In this document: positions 22,988-32,210 of the stretch, piece by piece
Layout: every line of letters starts with the position of its first letter
Position numbering within the stretch: position 1 is the stretch's first letter
NCBI GenBank assembly: GCA_903772945.1
Contig: CAICTM010000730.1
Location: 1-50,802 of the forward strand
Source of the DNA: Seminavis robusta
Lineage: Eukaryota > Bacillariophyta > Bacillariophyceae > Naviculales > Naviculaceae
Reading direction: 5' to 3'
DNA length: 50,802 nucleotides
Notes under the pieces: model-generated
The model's database searches: none
Seen by the model: only the letters and a program-made list of their open reading frames with translations
What the model was told of the DNA's origin: nothing
Program-made: the position numbers and the translations under genes

Positions 22988-23210
22988 GAAGACTTGAAGC
23001 TCGGCATGGTGAACGTCGAAGGATTTAGTACGGGAGAAAACTATACAAATTTTCAGAGTACCTACGAGAGCACATCGCAGGAAGCTTCACTTTGCATCCG
23101 ACGAGAAACCATGAAGGCTTGAAGCTCGGCATGTGACCGTCGAAGGATTTAGTACGGGAGAAAACTATACAAACTTTCAGAGTGCCAACGAGAGAACACC
23201 GTAGGAAGCT
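22988..23210 (+). repeat. tandem duplication, period about 125 bp
   Basis: Two copies (about 22988-23086 and 23113-23210) share CTTGAAGCTCGGCATG, CGTCGAAGGATTTAGTACGG, GAGAAAACTATACAAA and AGGAAGCTTC, with few substitutions. They are non-coding. Confidence 0.85.
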
Positions 23211-23389
23211 TCCTTTCTCGTCAATGATATCTGTCACTACTAACTGGTCTTGTTACGTGTTGCTATGCTGTCGTACTGTACTTGCTCCCTTGGTTCCCTT
23301 GTGGGTTCAATTCGTTCAGGAGTTACTGTGCAGATAGTGATTTGAAGAAGTCCACAGTTACTCGTAGGCCTCATCGCAGGGCCATCGCT

Positions 23390-23439
23390 CGAAGCTTCTG
23401 TCAGAACTGTGCAGCGAAGCTTCTGTCAGAACTGTGCAG
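23390..23439 (+). repeat. 25-bp exact tandem repeat, two copies
   Basis: The 25-base unit, beginning CGAAGCTTCTGTCAG, occurs twice without a spacer. A third partial copy start (GGCAAGCTT) follows. Confidence 0.9.
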
Positions 23440-23831
23440 GCAAGCTTATGCTTTTTAAACAAGGGTATAAACTCACTTGCCTAGTGAGTGCTGACCACTT
23501 GGAAGTTCTCAATACTAGTATAGCCCTGCTGATCATGGCTGTCGTTGCTGTGCTGCTGGAGGTGGCCACTTGAAAATCCAGACAGACTGTACCGGTACCG
23601 GTACCAGTACCAGTCCCTACTGAAGCGCAGAGGTTCGCTTTGTTCTAGAGCAAGCCGGTTCCGATCGAAGGTTCGCTTTGTTCTGCCCCAACTCTTCAAG
23701 TTCCCTTTGAATTTATCAATTACAACAGCTAGCTAGAGTCTAGCTAGCTCTAGCTAGCTAGTGGTAGCATAGAGAAGCTATACCGCGATCGTCCACCCCC
23801 AACTTTCTTTCCTTCCAATAAATAAAACAAG

Positions 23832-24955
23832 ATGGCCCGTCGTAACCATAAGAAGTCTCGCAACAAAAAGAAGAAGAATGGTGCGCAGGCTAATTGCTCC
23901 GCTGCACCCGCAACCAGTGCGAGCAGACCTCCTCTGAGGAGTTTGTTGTCTGTTGAGGATTGTCCGGAACAAATGCCACCAGTGTTCGATTCCATGGTGC
24001 GCGAGAGAGATGTCGTGGGGCATGATGATATTTCCGGCGAAGATGCTCTGGACGCCTGGGCCGACAAGGTGCTTGATTTTTTGGAGTTTTCAAAGAAATG
24101 CGATGCCTGGCAGGCTACCCACGATGACGAAAATTTGGCACCGAATGCACCATCCACCCTCGGTGCTGCCAAGCCAACCACCACCAAATCATTTGCCCAG
24201 CCAACCGTAGGAGAAGCGGAGAGTGGGGCGAAGAAGCCAAAACAATAGCTGCCAAGGAAAACAAATTGTCCTGCACTCGATGTGGCAAGCAGGAGGATTT
24301 GGAGGGTGGGTGCAAAATCCTACGTTGTACGCAGTGCATGGTGGCAGGATATTGCAGCAAGGAATGCCAAATGATGGACTGGAAGACACACAAGAAACAG
24401 TGCAAAGACATGTTAATCGAACGAGTAGCAGCCGCAGTGACACGGAATTTTGCGGAGGACCCGGCTGTTCCAAATGACATTCCGAGACAATTCATTGTAT
24501 TGCCACCCGATCTTACTGGATATTCCAAGGATGTCTTATTGATGATTGCCATTTGGGATTTTGAAGAGATCATGGCGACCCATGTGCCTCGGCGTGTCTT
24601 TGACACTGTGGTTGGGTGCATCAAATTGTTTTTCGAAAAGGTGAAGACACCTGGTTCCTTGGTATCTGAAGAGGAAATTGCTGATATGTGCACTGATGGA
24701 ACCATGCTGTTCAAGATTGGTTACCCAGGTGTTCGCCTGGCTAGTCAAATGGAAATCAATTCGGAAGATGGCAACTTTGCTTTGGATTTTGCAAGCCAGA
24801 CCCAAATCCCCAGAGGTTACCAGCTGGACCCACGAAAGATGCTTGGTGCCCCAGCTCATGTCATCTCTATGTGGGAAAGTGCCATGGACGAATTCCGTCG
24901 GGATAATGGCGAAAAGGATTGTGATAAACCTTTCTGGGAAGAGCGCCCCTGGTAG
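23832..24955 (+). CDS. MYND zinc-finger protein, split by a frame change at about 24200-24248
   Basis: The first frame (23832-24248, 138 codons) starts at a well-placed ATG after an A/T-rich leader and encodes a basic N-terminus (MARRNHKKSRNKKKKN) and an acidic middle. It stops at TAG right where a second frame takes over. The second frame, open through AKTIAAKENK to 24955, carries a MYND finger (CTRCGKQ ... CTQCMVAGYCSKECQ ... WKTHKKQC) and a C-terminal domain of about 180 aa ending PFWEERPW. The second frame has no ATG before the finger, only TTG at 24266. So the two parts most likely belong to one protein of about 370 aa broken by a one-base change, or joined by an unusual splice or a -1 shift. 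MYND fingers bind proline-rich peptides; the C-terminal domain is unknown to me. Confidence 0.7.
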
Positions 24956-25309
24956 AAACTTGCAGTGCGTCCCGCCAAAATCCAACATCCCAGTGTGGCC
25001 CCCACATCACCCATCGACAGTACTACCGGTGCTAATCCACCAAAAACAAAGCTACATACTAAACGAAACCTAGTAAAAAGCCTACTAGTAATGAGATAAC
25101 CAACAAAAGATCGACCTGAGAAGCAAATGATTTGCTTGGGACTTATCCAGCTAGCTAGTGCCGCTTGCTTGCATCTCCACTCTGCCTGGATTGCTAATAT
25201 CCAGTAACTACCGGGCTCCAACCCAAGGAGGTTTTCGTTGTGCCTGGTGGACTGGTTGGGGGCTCGTAATAAGAGCCTGAACCAACGAATCCAAGCCAAT
25301 TAAATGAAA
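24956..25309. other. short convergent intergenic region
   Basis: About 350 bp between the 3' ends of the MYND gene and the dehydrogenase on the other strand. It presumably holds both 3' UTRs. Nothing else seen. Confidence 0.4.
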
Positions 25310-26560
25310 TCACTCTTCAGCAGCAGCTGCTTCTTCTGTTGAAGTTTCTTCTGTGGCTTCTTCTTCTGCTGTTGTTGCCTCTGTTGCTTCTTCTGTTGTT
25401 GTTGCTGCTTCGGTTGTTGCAGCTGCTTCTTTTTCTTCTGTTGCTGCTTCTGTGGCTTCTTCTGTCGTTGTTGCTTCTGTGGCTTCTTCTTCTGTTGCTG
25501 CTTTGGTGTCGGTTGCTTCTTCCGCTGTGGTTGCTTCTGTTGCTTTTGCTTCTGCTTCTTTTGCTGCTCCTGCAGTATCAAATTGAAACTTGACTCCCGA
25601 AATCTCTTCGCTTTGTTTCCAAAGCAACTCTCCCAAGGCTGGATCCGTAGCAAAGCCTCCAAGTGTTTGCAATTTCATACCCGTGTAGTAACCACCACCG
25701 ACAAGATTATCTGTGGTACTGGCCAAATACACTTGTGTGTTGGCTCCTTGTGCGGGTGTCAGCAACAAGCCCAAGGATGTTGAAATTGGAACCAATGTCT
25801 TGCTGAAGAAATTCTGCAGTGGTTTGTAGGATGTTATTTGTCGTGCCAGGTCGGTGGCCACCGTCCCGGGATGCAAGGAGACGGCAGTGTAGCTGGACCG
25901 CGCGTTCAATTGAGAGGCAAAGTAGACATTGGCCAGCTTACTGTAGCCATAGCTACGAACGGGTATGTAGGGTTCCGGTTTCCAAGCCTGGTCCAATTTG
26001 AGTCCGCCGGTGTAGCTGGGGAATGTGTGGGCCAAGCTGGACACGACAACAATGCGTGCATTCTCGTTCAAAAATGGTAGTAGCGATGCCGTCAAAACAA
26101 AATGTCCCAAATGATTGGTATGCATTTGCTGTTCCACTCCCAAATGACTCATTTGCAGTTTGGCGGGTGCCATGATTCCGGCATTGAGCATCAAAACGTC
26201 AATTTTGGTGGGTATCTGCCATTCGGCGGCGGCCTTTGTGGATTCCAGTTGGTCCAATTCTAGAATTTGGTAGGATACGTCGACGGTTCCATCATCGGTA
26301 CCAGTACAATAGTCTTGAATATCCTGTACGGCCGTTTGACCCTTGGTATCGCTCCGTGCCGTGATGATGACTTTGGCTCCTGCTTTGGCCAACCGCTTGG
26401 CGGATTCGAGGCCCAAACCGGTCGTTCCGCCAGTGATCAATACAGTTTTGCCGTGCATGGGAGGCGGGATAAAGGCACCCATGTTGGCCCGATGAGCCAA
26501 CACGGCGACCCCTGCCACGGCAGCAGCCGCTGCAAGGAGACCCACTGTCAGACTAGCCAT
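25310..26560 (-). CDS. retinol dehydrogenase-like short-chain dehydrogenase with acidic repeat tail
   Basis: A single-exon protein of 416 aa. Residues 4-24 form a hydrophobic anchor (SLTVGLLAAAAAVAGVAVLA). The SDR core follows: TGGTTGLG for NAD(P) binding, LNAGIMAP, VVVSSLAH with the catalytic Ser, and YGYSKLAN with the Tyr-Lys pair. LHPGTVATDLAR and the C-terminal GGYYTGMKL place it with the retinol dehydrogenase/WW-oxidoreductase-like group, which oxidises or reduces lipophilic carbonyls or alcohols at membranes. From about residue 330 the chain turns into a tail of about 85 residues made only of Glu, Ala, Thr and a little Lys/Ser/Asp (TEEATEATT-like repeats). The tail is outside the normal fold and presumably disordered. 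Confidence 0.85.
   Translation of the reverse strand: MASLTVGLLAAAAAVAGVAVLAHRANMGAFIPPPMHGKTVLITGGTTGLGLESAKRLAKAGAKVIITARSDTKGQTAVQDIQDYCTGTDDGTVDVSYQILELDQLESTKAAAEWQIPTKIDVLMLNAGIMAPAKLQMSHLGVEQQMHTNHLGHFVLTASLLPFLNENARIVVVSSLAHTFPSYTGGLKLDQAWKPEPYIPVRSYGYSKLANVYFASQLNARSSYTAVSLHPGTVATDLARQITSYKPLQNFFSKTLVPISTSLGLLLTPAQGANTQVYLASTTDNLVGGGYYTGMKLQTLGGFATDPALGELLWKQSEEISGVKFQFDTAGAAKEAEAKATEATTAEEATDTKAATEEEATEATTTEEATEAATEEKEAAATTEAATTTEEATEATTAEEEATEETSTEEAAAAEE
25312..25572 (-). repeat. imperfect GAA/GCA/ACA trinucleotide-type coding repeat
   Basis: Purine-rich codons for Glu, Ala and Thr repeat with variable short periods in the 3' end of the dehydrogenase gene. All three frames of both strands stay open here, which explains several spurious open frames. 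Likely length-variable between alleles. Confidence 0.8.
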
Positions 26561-26928
26561 GTTTTTTGGTTTGGAAAAAGTAGAACAAAGAACTTCTGGT
26601 TTATGCTTTCGTGGATTGGATTTTGTGCGGAAGCTTTGGTGGGTCTGAAATGGATTTGTGGGGATGCTTTTGGATCTTTGGATCCCGGTAGTCTATCTTT
26701 GGGGTTTGCGAACCCGGATCTTTGGATCTTCCATCGACGTCATTTTCTCAGAAAAGATCGCGACAAAGAAATGCCAATGATGTCTCAATTCCACCACCCA
26801 CGCTTCTGCGGATGATGTCCATAGGATGCTAATGACTGCTACAAGTTATTAGTACTTTGCTATTGGTATGTGACAGACATTCTTATTTGAATAGATCAGG
26901 CCAAGAACGAAACAGAGAAGAAAGAAAG
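26561..26928. promoter_or_regulatory. divergent promoter region
   Basis: 368 bp separate the start codons of the dehydrogenase (minus) and the secreted protein (plus), so both promoters must lie here or overlap the genes. A repeated GGATCTTTGGATC-like sequence occurs at 26677-26690 and 26717-26731. No certain TATA box is seen. Confidence 0.35.
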
Positions 26929-27825
26929 ATGCAGTCAATAATACACTTTGCCATTAGTGCGTTGCTTCTACTACTAGTACTGCAATGCCCATCATCCGTC
27001 ACAGCCTCCACTTGGGTCATGCCCGAATCGAGCTACCCCAATCCGTTCTGGCCCAGTGGCGCCAATCCCCGCGACGTGGACGCCTTGGTAGACTTGGTCA
27101 TGAAGGACAAGACCATCAATCTACGCGCCATTCCCGACCGCTTTGAACGTCAACTCTACAAATCCACCATACTCACGGCCGTCAATTGCTTTTACGAAAA
27201 CTTGGCATACTATCATGGCAGCCAGGTCATGGGACACGAATTGCGATGGATTCGACTCCCCAATCGACGCGCTAGTTTGCAACGACAGTATGAAATTGCC
27301 GTGCACGAAAATCAAGACATTGACGAACGTCTGCTGGAAGAAACTGCTGCACGGTTATTGGACAATCAATCCATCAATCAACGATTCTTGCCGGATGCCC
27401 TCGAACGAAAACTATACGTCAATTGTCTCAAAATTACCTTTCGCGTACTAGCACTACTGGCAGGATCTATCCGCGTCCGATTGTGCGGACACGAATTGTC
27501 CATGGACTTGTCCAAAGTCAGCAAACCCATTCTGAGCAAATCCGTGCAACGGGCCAAAATAGATCGCGCGTTGGTACGTCAATTGGCGGAAGATGCCGTC
27601 GTCAAACAACAACGAAAATTCTTTTTGTTTTTCTGGAAGGAACCCTTGCAAGAACTCAAGATTAATCTACATGCCAGTCTCTACGCACTGCTCTTGGCCA
27701 TTACGGATGATTTGCTCGCCAACTTTTCCATGGAACTTCTCTCCGATCGGATCAGTTTGGATTTGGCACCCAGTAAATTGAATAAGAAAAAGAAGAAAGA
27801 GGAAGATGAGGAAAGCAAGCAATAG
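26929..27825 (+). CDS. secreted or ER protein of unknown function
   Basis: The open frame starts upstream at 26857, but the ATG at 26929 gives an ideal signal peptide (FAISALLLLLVLQCPSSVTA) and 298 aa. The mature part contains two related segments: AIPDRFERQLYKSTI ... YHGSQVMGHELRW and FLPDALERKLYVNCL ... SIRVRLCGHELSM. This suggests an internal duplication of a domain of about 90 aa with a conserved LERxLY and GHEL pattern. The C-terminus is Lys/Glu-rich (KKKKKEEDEESKQ). I do not recognise the family. Single exon; divergent from the SDR gene. Confidence 0.7.
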   Translation: MQSIIHFAISALLLLLVLQCPSSVTASTWVMPESSYPNPFWPSGANPRDVDALVDLVMKDKTINLRAIPDRFERQLYKSTILTAVNCFYENLAYYHGSQVMGHELRWIRLPNRRASLQRQYEIAVHENQDIDERLLEETAARLLDNQSINQRFLPDALERKLYVNCLKITFRVLALLAGSIRVRLCGHELSMDLSKVSKPILSKSVQRAKIDRALVRQLAEDAVVKQQRKFFLFFWKEPLQELKINLHASLYALLLAITDDLLANFSMELLSDRISLDLAPSKLNKKKKKEEDEESKQ

Positions 27826-28627
27826 CCGGATTATTATAGTTGCAGTGCGTGATGCCATGAAAAGATTGACGAGTGGTCATTTTGGATATGATTGCGGTTA
27901 CGAGGTACTGGCTACCGGTACCAGGTACTGTAGCTAGTAGAATAGAGTCGCAGTGAAAGACAAGATCCCAAGAAGGAGGCCACGTTAAAGTAGTCTAGCC
28001 TTACTCATATATATAATTTTCGATTCCGGTGCCTAGATAGGATTAGTCAGACTGAAAAATGCTGAAAGCTCCACTGATATATCATCCTTCTCGATTCTCC
28101 ACCAGTAGACTAGCTCTTCATTCATTGTCAGTTCTCATCCATCCGCCGCTACCATGTACGAACTTCTAAATTCTAAACCTTCCAACCAGGCTCGACTCTA
28201 CAGTATTCAAACCAACCCTCCCCCTCCATCGTTGTCAATGCGATCATCTGTTTTGACACGACCAGCTGTTACTGGTGACTGGTGACGCGAGGATACACCT
28301 ACCGCGAAGATCGCACAGCGAACTGGTACCACCCGGGACAGCGTACCAATCATTTCACTGGTTCAATATGACTTCCGTCGAACTTCCATGGACGATGCTC
28401 TTTATATCCTTAGTCGATGATCCAAAAGAAATGTTCCAAAATGGCATAGAGATCAAGACACCCTTTAAAAACCCCAATACCCCAATTGCCAAAATCTTTT
28501 TCAGCAACCCAAAGCTGTTGCGTACGACGTACGAGCACTGTTGTTGTTGGAGATCTTGGGAAATCATTCTTCTCCCCTTCTCCAATTCACAATCTCCACA
28601 AAGCAGTTTACGAAGTATTGAAAAGCA
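27826..28627. other. intergenic, nothing recognised
   Basis: About 800 bp upstream of the Cys-rich repeat gene. Only short frames. A GTAC/CCGG tract lies near 27905-27930. Confidence 0.4.
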
Positions 28628-29068
28628 ATGAAACTCTTCTTCTCCCTTCCAACGTTAGCGCTCGTTGCTGCTTTGCCCATGGCTGAGGGTGCGGTCATTG
28701 GTAACCAAACTGACCCTGGATCCTTCTGGGCTATCTACCCCGATGGCGGTGCTGCTGCTGAGTGTGTCATGAATCCAGGCACCAAAGTCGATGACTCCTG
28801 CTGTGCTGCCGTGACACCACAGCCTGTCATGTCCAGCATGTTTTTTGCTGACTGCTTTTCCTTTGGCAATGATGAGCAGACCCGGGCCTATCGCGGATGT
28901 ACAGAGGAAGGGATGGCCATCTATGGTGAGGGCTGCGATACCGGCACGTCCTTGAATGGGACTGTGGAAGAATGTGGCTGCAAGTTTACTGTACTGGGCA
29001 CGGGATGCCACAAAGCAAATGATTTCCCCGATGATCCCCGGCAGTTCTTTGTCTACTTGGATAATTGA
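28628..29068 (+). CDS. small secreted Cys-rich protein (first unit of a triplicated gene)
   Basis: 146 aa with signal peptide MKLFFSLPTLALVAALPMAEG, followed by one Cys-rich domain: DPGSFWAIYPDGGAAAEC, SCCAAVTPQ, CFSFGNDEQTRAYRGC, EECGCKFTVLGTGC, DDPRQFFVYLD. The frame stops at TGA (29066-29068), where the two following units read through as DDIECEDD or NIECKDD. The stop results from small deletions in the linker, so the ancestral protein probably continued into units two and three. As it stands the unit could still be made as a complete one-domain secreted protein. The domain is unknown to me. A single-unit relative lies at 30990-31619. Confidence 0.7.
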   Translation: MKLFFSLPTLALVAALPMAEGAVIGNQTDPGSFWAIYPDGGAAAECVMNPGTKVDDSCCAAVTPQPVMSSMFFADCFSFGNDEQTRAYRGCTEEGMAIYGEGCDTGTSLNGTVEECGCKFTVLGTGCHKANDFPDDPRQFFVYLDN

Positions 29069-29978
29069 GTGGAAGACGATATGATGGATGAAGATGTTGC
29101 TTTACCCATGGCTGAGGGTGCCAGCGATGTCATTGGTGACCAAACTGACCCTGGATCCTTCTGGGCTATCTACCCCGATGGCGGTGCTGCTGCTGAGTGT
29201 GTCATGAATCCAGGCACCAAAGTCGATGACTCCTGCTGTGCTGCCGTGACACCACAAGCCTGTCATGTCCAGCATGTTTTTTGCTGACTGCTTTTCCTTC
29301 GGCAATGATGAGCAGACCCGGGCCTATCGAGGATGTACAGAAGAAGGCATGGCCATCTATGGAGAGGGATGCGATACCGGCGCGTCCTTGAATGGGACTG
29401 TGGAAGAATGTGGGTGCAAGTTTACTGTACTGGGCACTGGATGCCACAAAGCCAACGATTTCCCCGATGATCCCAGGCAGTTCTTTGTCTATTTGGATGA
29501 CATTGAGTGTGAAGACGATATGATGGATGAAGATGTTGCTTTACCCATGGCTGAGGGTGCCAGCGATGTCATTGGTGACCAAACTGACCCTGGATCCTTC
29601 TGGGCTATCTACCCCGATGGCGGTGCTGCTGCTGAGTGTGTCATGAATCCTGGCACCAAAGTCGATGACTCCTGCTGTGCTGCCGTGACACCACAACCTG
29701 TCATGTCCAGCATGTTTTTTGACGACTGCTTTTCCTTCGGCAATGATGAGCAGACCCGGGCCTATCGAGGATGTACAGAAGAAGGCATGGCCATCTATGG
29801 AGAGGGCTGCGATACTGGCGCGTCCTTGAATGGGACTGTGGAAGAATGTGGGTGCAAGTTTACTGTACTGGGCACTGGATGCCACAAAGCCAACGATTTC
29901 CCCGATGATCCCAGGCAGTTCTTTGTCTACTTGGATAATATTGAGTGCAAAGACGATATGATGGATGAAGACCATGAA
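28673..29978 (+). repeat. three near-identical tandem units of about 438 bp
   Basis: Units start at 28673, 29102 and 29541, each with TACCCATGGCTGAGGGTGC or a close variant. Spacing is 429 and 439 bp; the differences from 438 (146 codons) are the small deletions in unit one and the one-base insertion in unit two. Long stretches are identical between units, pointing to recent expansion or gene conversion. Confidence 0.95.
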
Positions 29979-30113
29979 CATGACCGTGACGACCACAATG
30001 AGACATCTTTGGATGAAAATACTCAATCAGAAGATGTCAGTATGGGCTTTGACATCAGCAGGAAATTGGTGGCAGCTCTTGTTGGATCTGTCATTCTTGC
30101 CGTCTCCTGCTAA
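29069..30113 (+). pseudogene. second and third Cys-rich units, frame broken from the first
   Basis: Directly after the TGA, the same frame continues with unit two and reads through SCCAAVTPQ. It is then thrown out by one extra base at about 29250 (CCACAAGCC where the other units have CCACAGCC or CCACAACC) and stops at 29287. The correct frame reopens and runs from about 29265 to 30113: the rest of unit two, all of unit three, an acidic His/Asp linker (HEHDRDDHNETS) and a hydrophobic C-terminus (LVAALVGSVILAVSC). That end looks like a GPI-anchor or membrane tail. Unless a splice or alternative start rescues it, this part has no signal peptide of its own. Confidence 0.65.
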
Positions 30114-30989
30114 GCTTATAAAACATCTTGTTGTTGTTGCTAAACTACTGCTGAGTATCTGCTAGATCTTGACATGATTCCATTTGATGCTTCTGCTACC
30201 CTCCTAATATTCGCAGACATTGTTTCTACTGTACAAATTGATGGCAAAGCAGCACATTCCTCTTCGAAATCCCCGGAGAATTGTAACGGGGACGAAGAGT
30301 TTAGCTAGCATCCAGACAGAAGCAGAGAGGGCCAAATTGACAAACCAACAACAAAGATCTGTGTGGCCTTACACTCTCCTTTATTGAAGGCAGGTTCGAT
30401 TTTGGAGGCATCCTCCGTTGTTGAGTTCATGAGGTTAAAGCCCGGTAGGATTCACTTTCAGACTCCTCTTCAGAAGCTCACAATATTTTGAAGAGTCCAC
30501 AAGCAAGAAGGTTGGTTGTAGCAATAGACTACCTTAACCTCCAAACAAATGGTTGCCTTTCGAGATTCTTCGCAACCTGACTGCATTCATGAGGAAGTCA
30601 GGCATCCATGAGACATCTCGTGTTGGTTGGTTGACTTGCCACCCGCACAGTACAGTCCATTGCAGGATCTGACAGGGTTGGCGAGACAGAATTCAATCAT
30701 TAGACTGGCAATTCCGATTTATTCGATTGAGATTCGATTCGATCTTCTGATTCAAAAAGCAGTCGGATTTGTTAAATTGAAGAGCCTTTGTAAAATTGGG
30801 GCTTTATGGTCATCATTTCAGGAAAAACTTCTAAAAAGGGAACCCATAATCTTTTCGGTGTTCTGGGTACCGGATGATCGCCAAAGCATTGGTAGTTATT
30901 TATTTATTATATATTGGTGCTGCCTCTCATTTTGACCTTGACCGTTGCATCCCCTTCTATCTCGCCATAACGCACAACAACATGCAACG
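30114..30989. other. intergenic, nothing recognised
   Basis: About 880 bp between the two members of the Cys-rich family. Open frames are short and without motifs. It presumably contains the promoter of the downstream gene. Confidence 0.4.
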
Positions 30990-31619
30990 ATGAAACAAGT
31001 CTTCTTCTCCCTCCAAACTGTTGCACTTGTTGCTACATTGCCCATGGCTGGAGGTGCCGGCCATGTTATTGGCAGCCAAACAGATCCTGGTTCCTTCTGG
31101 GCGGTTTACCCTGACAGCAATGCCGCTGCTGATTGTATGGTGGATCCAGGCACCAAAGTTGACAACTCTTGCTGTGCCGCATTGACACCACAGCCCATCA
31201 TGTCCAGTATGTCTTTGGATGAATGCTTTGCTTTTGCTTTTAACGAGCAGATTCGGGCCTATCGAGGATGCACGGAGGATAACCAGACAATCTACGGCGA
31301 ATTCTGCCTTGCGGGTCCCCCCTTGAATGGGACTATGGAAGAATGTGGTTGCAAGTTCACGCTACAGGGCACTGGATGCTACAAAGCCAATGATTTTCCT
31401 AATGATCCCCGGCAGTTCTTTGTCTACTTGGACGATATTGAGTGCGAAGACAATAAGATGGACGAAAACGGCGAAGACGGAAACACGGACCACCAAGACG
31501 AGGCATCTGATGAAGACAACCACCCGGTTGGCGTCAGTGTAGCTTTTGGCAAACACAGGAATGAGGTGGTAGTCATTGTGGGATCTGCCATTTTTGCCTT
31601 CGCGTGTTGGGCTTTTTAA
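30990..31619 (+). CDS. secreted, probably membrane- or GPI-anchored Cys-rich protein (single unit)
   Basis: 209 aa from the ATG at 30990; the open frame extends upstream, but only this Met gives the signal peptide KQVFFSLQTVALVATLPMAG. One Cys-rich domain follows, clearly related to the triplicated gene upstream (DPGSFWAVYPD, SCCAALTPQPIMSSM, RAYRGC, EECGCKFTLQGTGC, DPRQFFVYLDDIEC). Then comes an acidic linker (DENGEDGNTDHQDEASDED) and a hydrophobic C-terminus (VVVIVGSAIFAFACWAF). This gene shows the ancestral layout: signal, one domain, acidic linker, anchor. A cell-surface or frustule-associated role is only a guess. Confidence 0.75.
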   Translation: MKQVFFSLQTVALVATLPMAGGAGHVIGSQTDPGSFWAVYPDSNAAADCMVDPGTKVDNSCCAALTPQPIMSSMSLDECFAFAFNEQIRAYRGCTEDNQTIYGEFCLAGPPLNGTMEECGCKFTLQGTGCYKANDFPNDPRQFFVYLDDIECEDNKMDENGEDGNTDHQDEASDEDNHPVGVSVAFGKHRNEVVVIVGSAIFAFACWAF

Positions 31620-32210
31620 ACTTAACTCGTGTTGTGCCAGATATTGCCGTGATCCGTTCTGTGTTTCTGTCACCCTCCTACTTTTAAAACAGTTGTTCCT
31701 ACATGATGTACTGGCAGTAATCCGTAGACCTCTTCGAAATCCTAGCCGCATTCATGCGGACGTCCGAGGTCAAGATAGTGTCGATTCGATGATTCCGTCG
31801 CACCCAGACATGTACCGTACTGCAATAGGATTGCATGCGATACAGACTCCTCCCTTGCAAGTTGGCGACAGGTTGCCTTCTAGTAGGGACATAAACCGAA
31901 TGGGTCTAAATTCCGCAAAGGAAACAAAAACAAAAACAAAAACAAAGGTCAAAGCTGCGTTTTCTGCTGCCCTATGGCAAATACCCGGAAAGTCGGACCA
32001 CGAATCGGAGTACACTTGAAACAAATTCCCTCATGCTCGTTTTCTTTGGTGACGGGTCTGTGTGTGTTTAAAGGTGTGTGTGTGTGTTGTGGCCGCAGCG
32101 GAAACATCGATGTCGCTGGTTAGTTGCTCGTTTGCCCGCTTCGTCCTGCTCTACCGTATAGCTGCAAGCTGTTGCTCTGAAAACAGCTACATGTCCAAGA
32201 GAGGGGAAAG
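31620..32210. other. intergenic, convergent
   Basis: About 590 bp between two converging genes. It contains a short ACAAAA repeat (31924-31947) and a GTGTGT tract (32058-32079). No gene seen. Confidence 0.4.

Larger units (their letters stand above)
22817..23831. other. intergenic with tandem repeats
   Basis: About 1 kb between the divergent dehydrogenase and MYND genes. It holds the duplicated segments listed separately, a GTAC/CCGG palindromic tract at 23588-23612 and a CTAG/AGCT tract at 23728-23762. No gene seen. Confidence 0.5.

Noticed and set aside
25339..25593. Leu- or Ser/Val-rich open frames on the plus strand
   Set aside because: They are the antisense of the Glu/Ala/Thr tail repeat of the dehydrogenase; a triplet-like repeat keeps all frames open.
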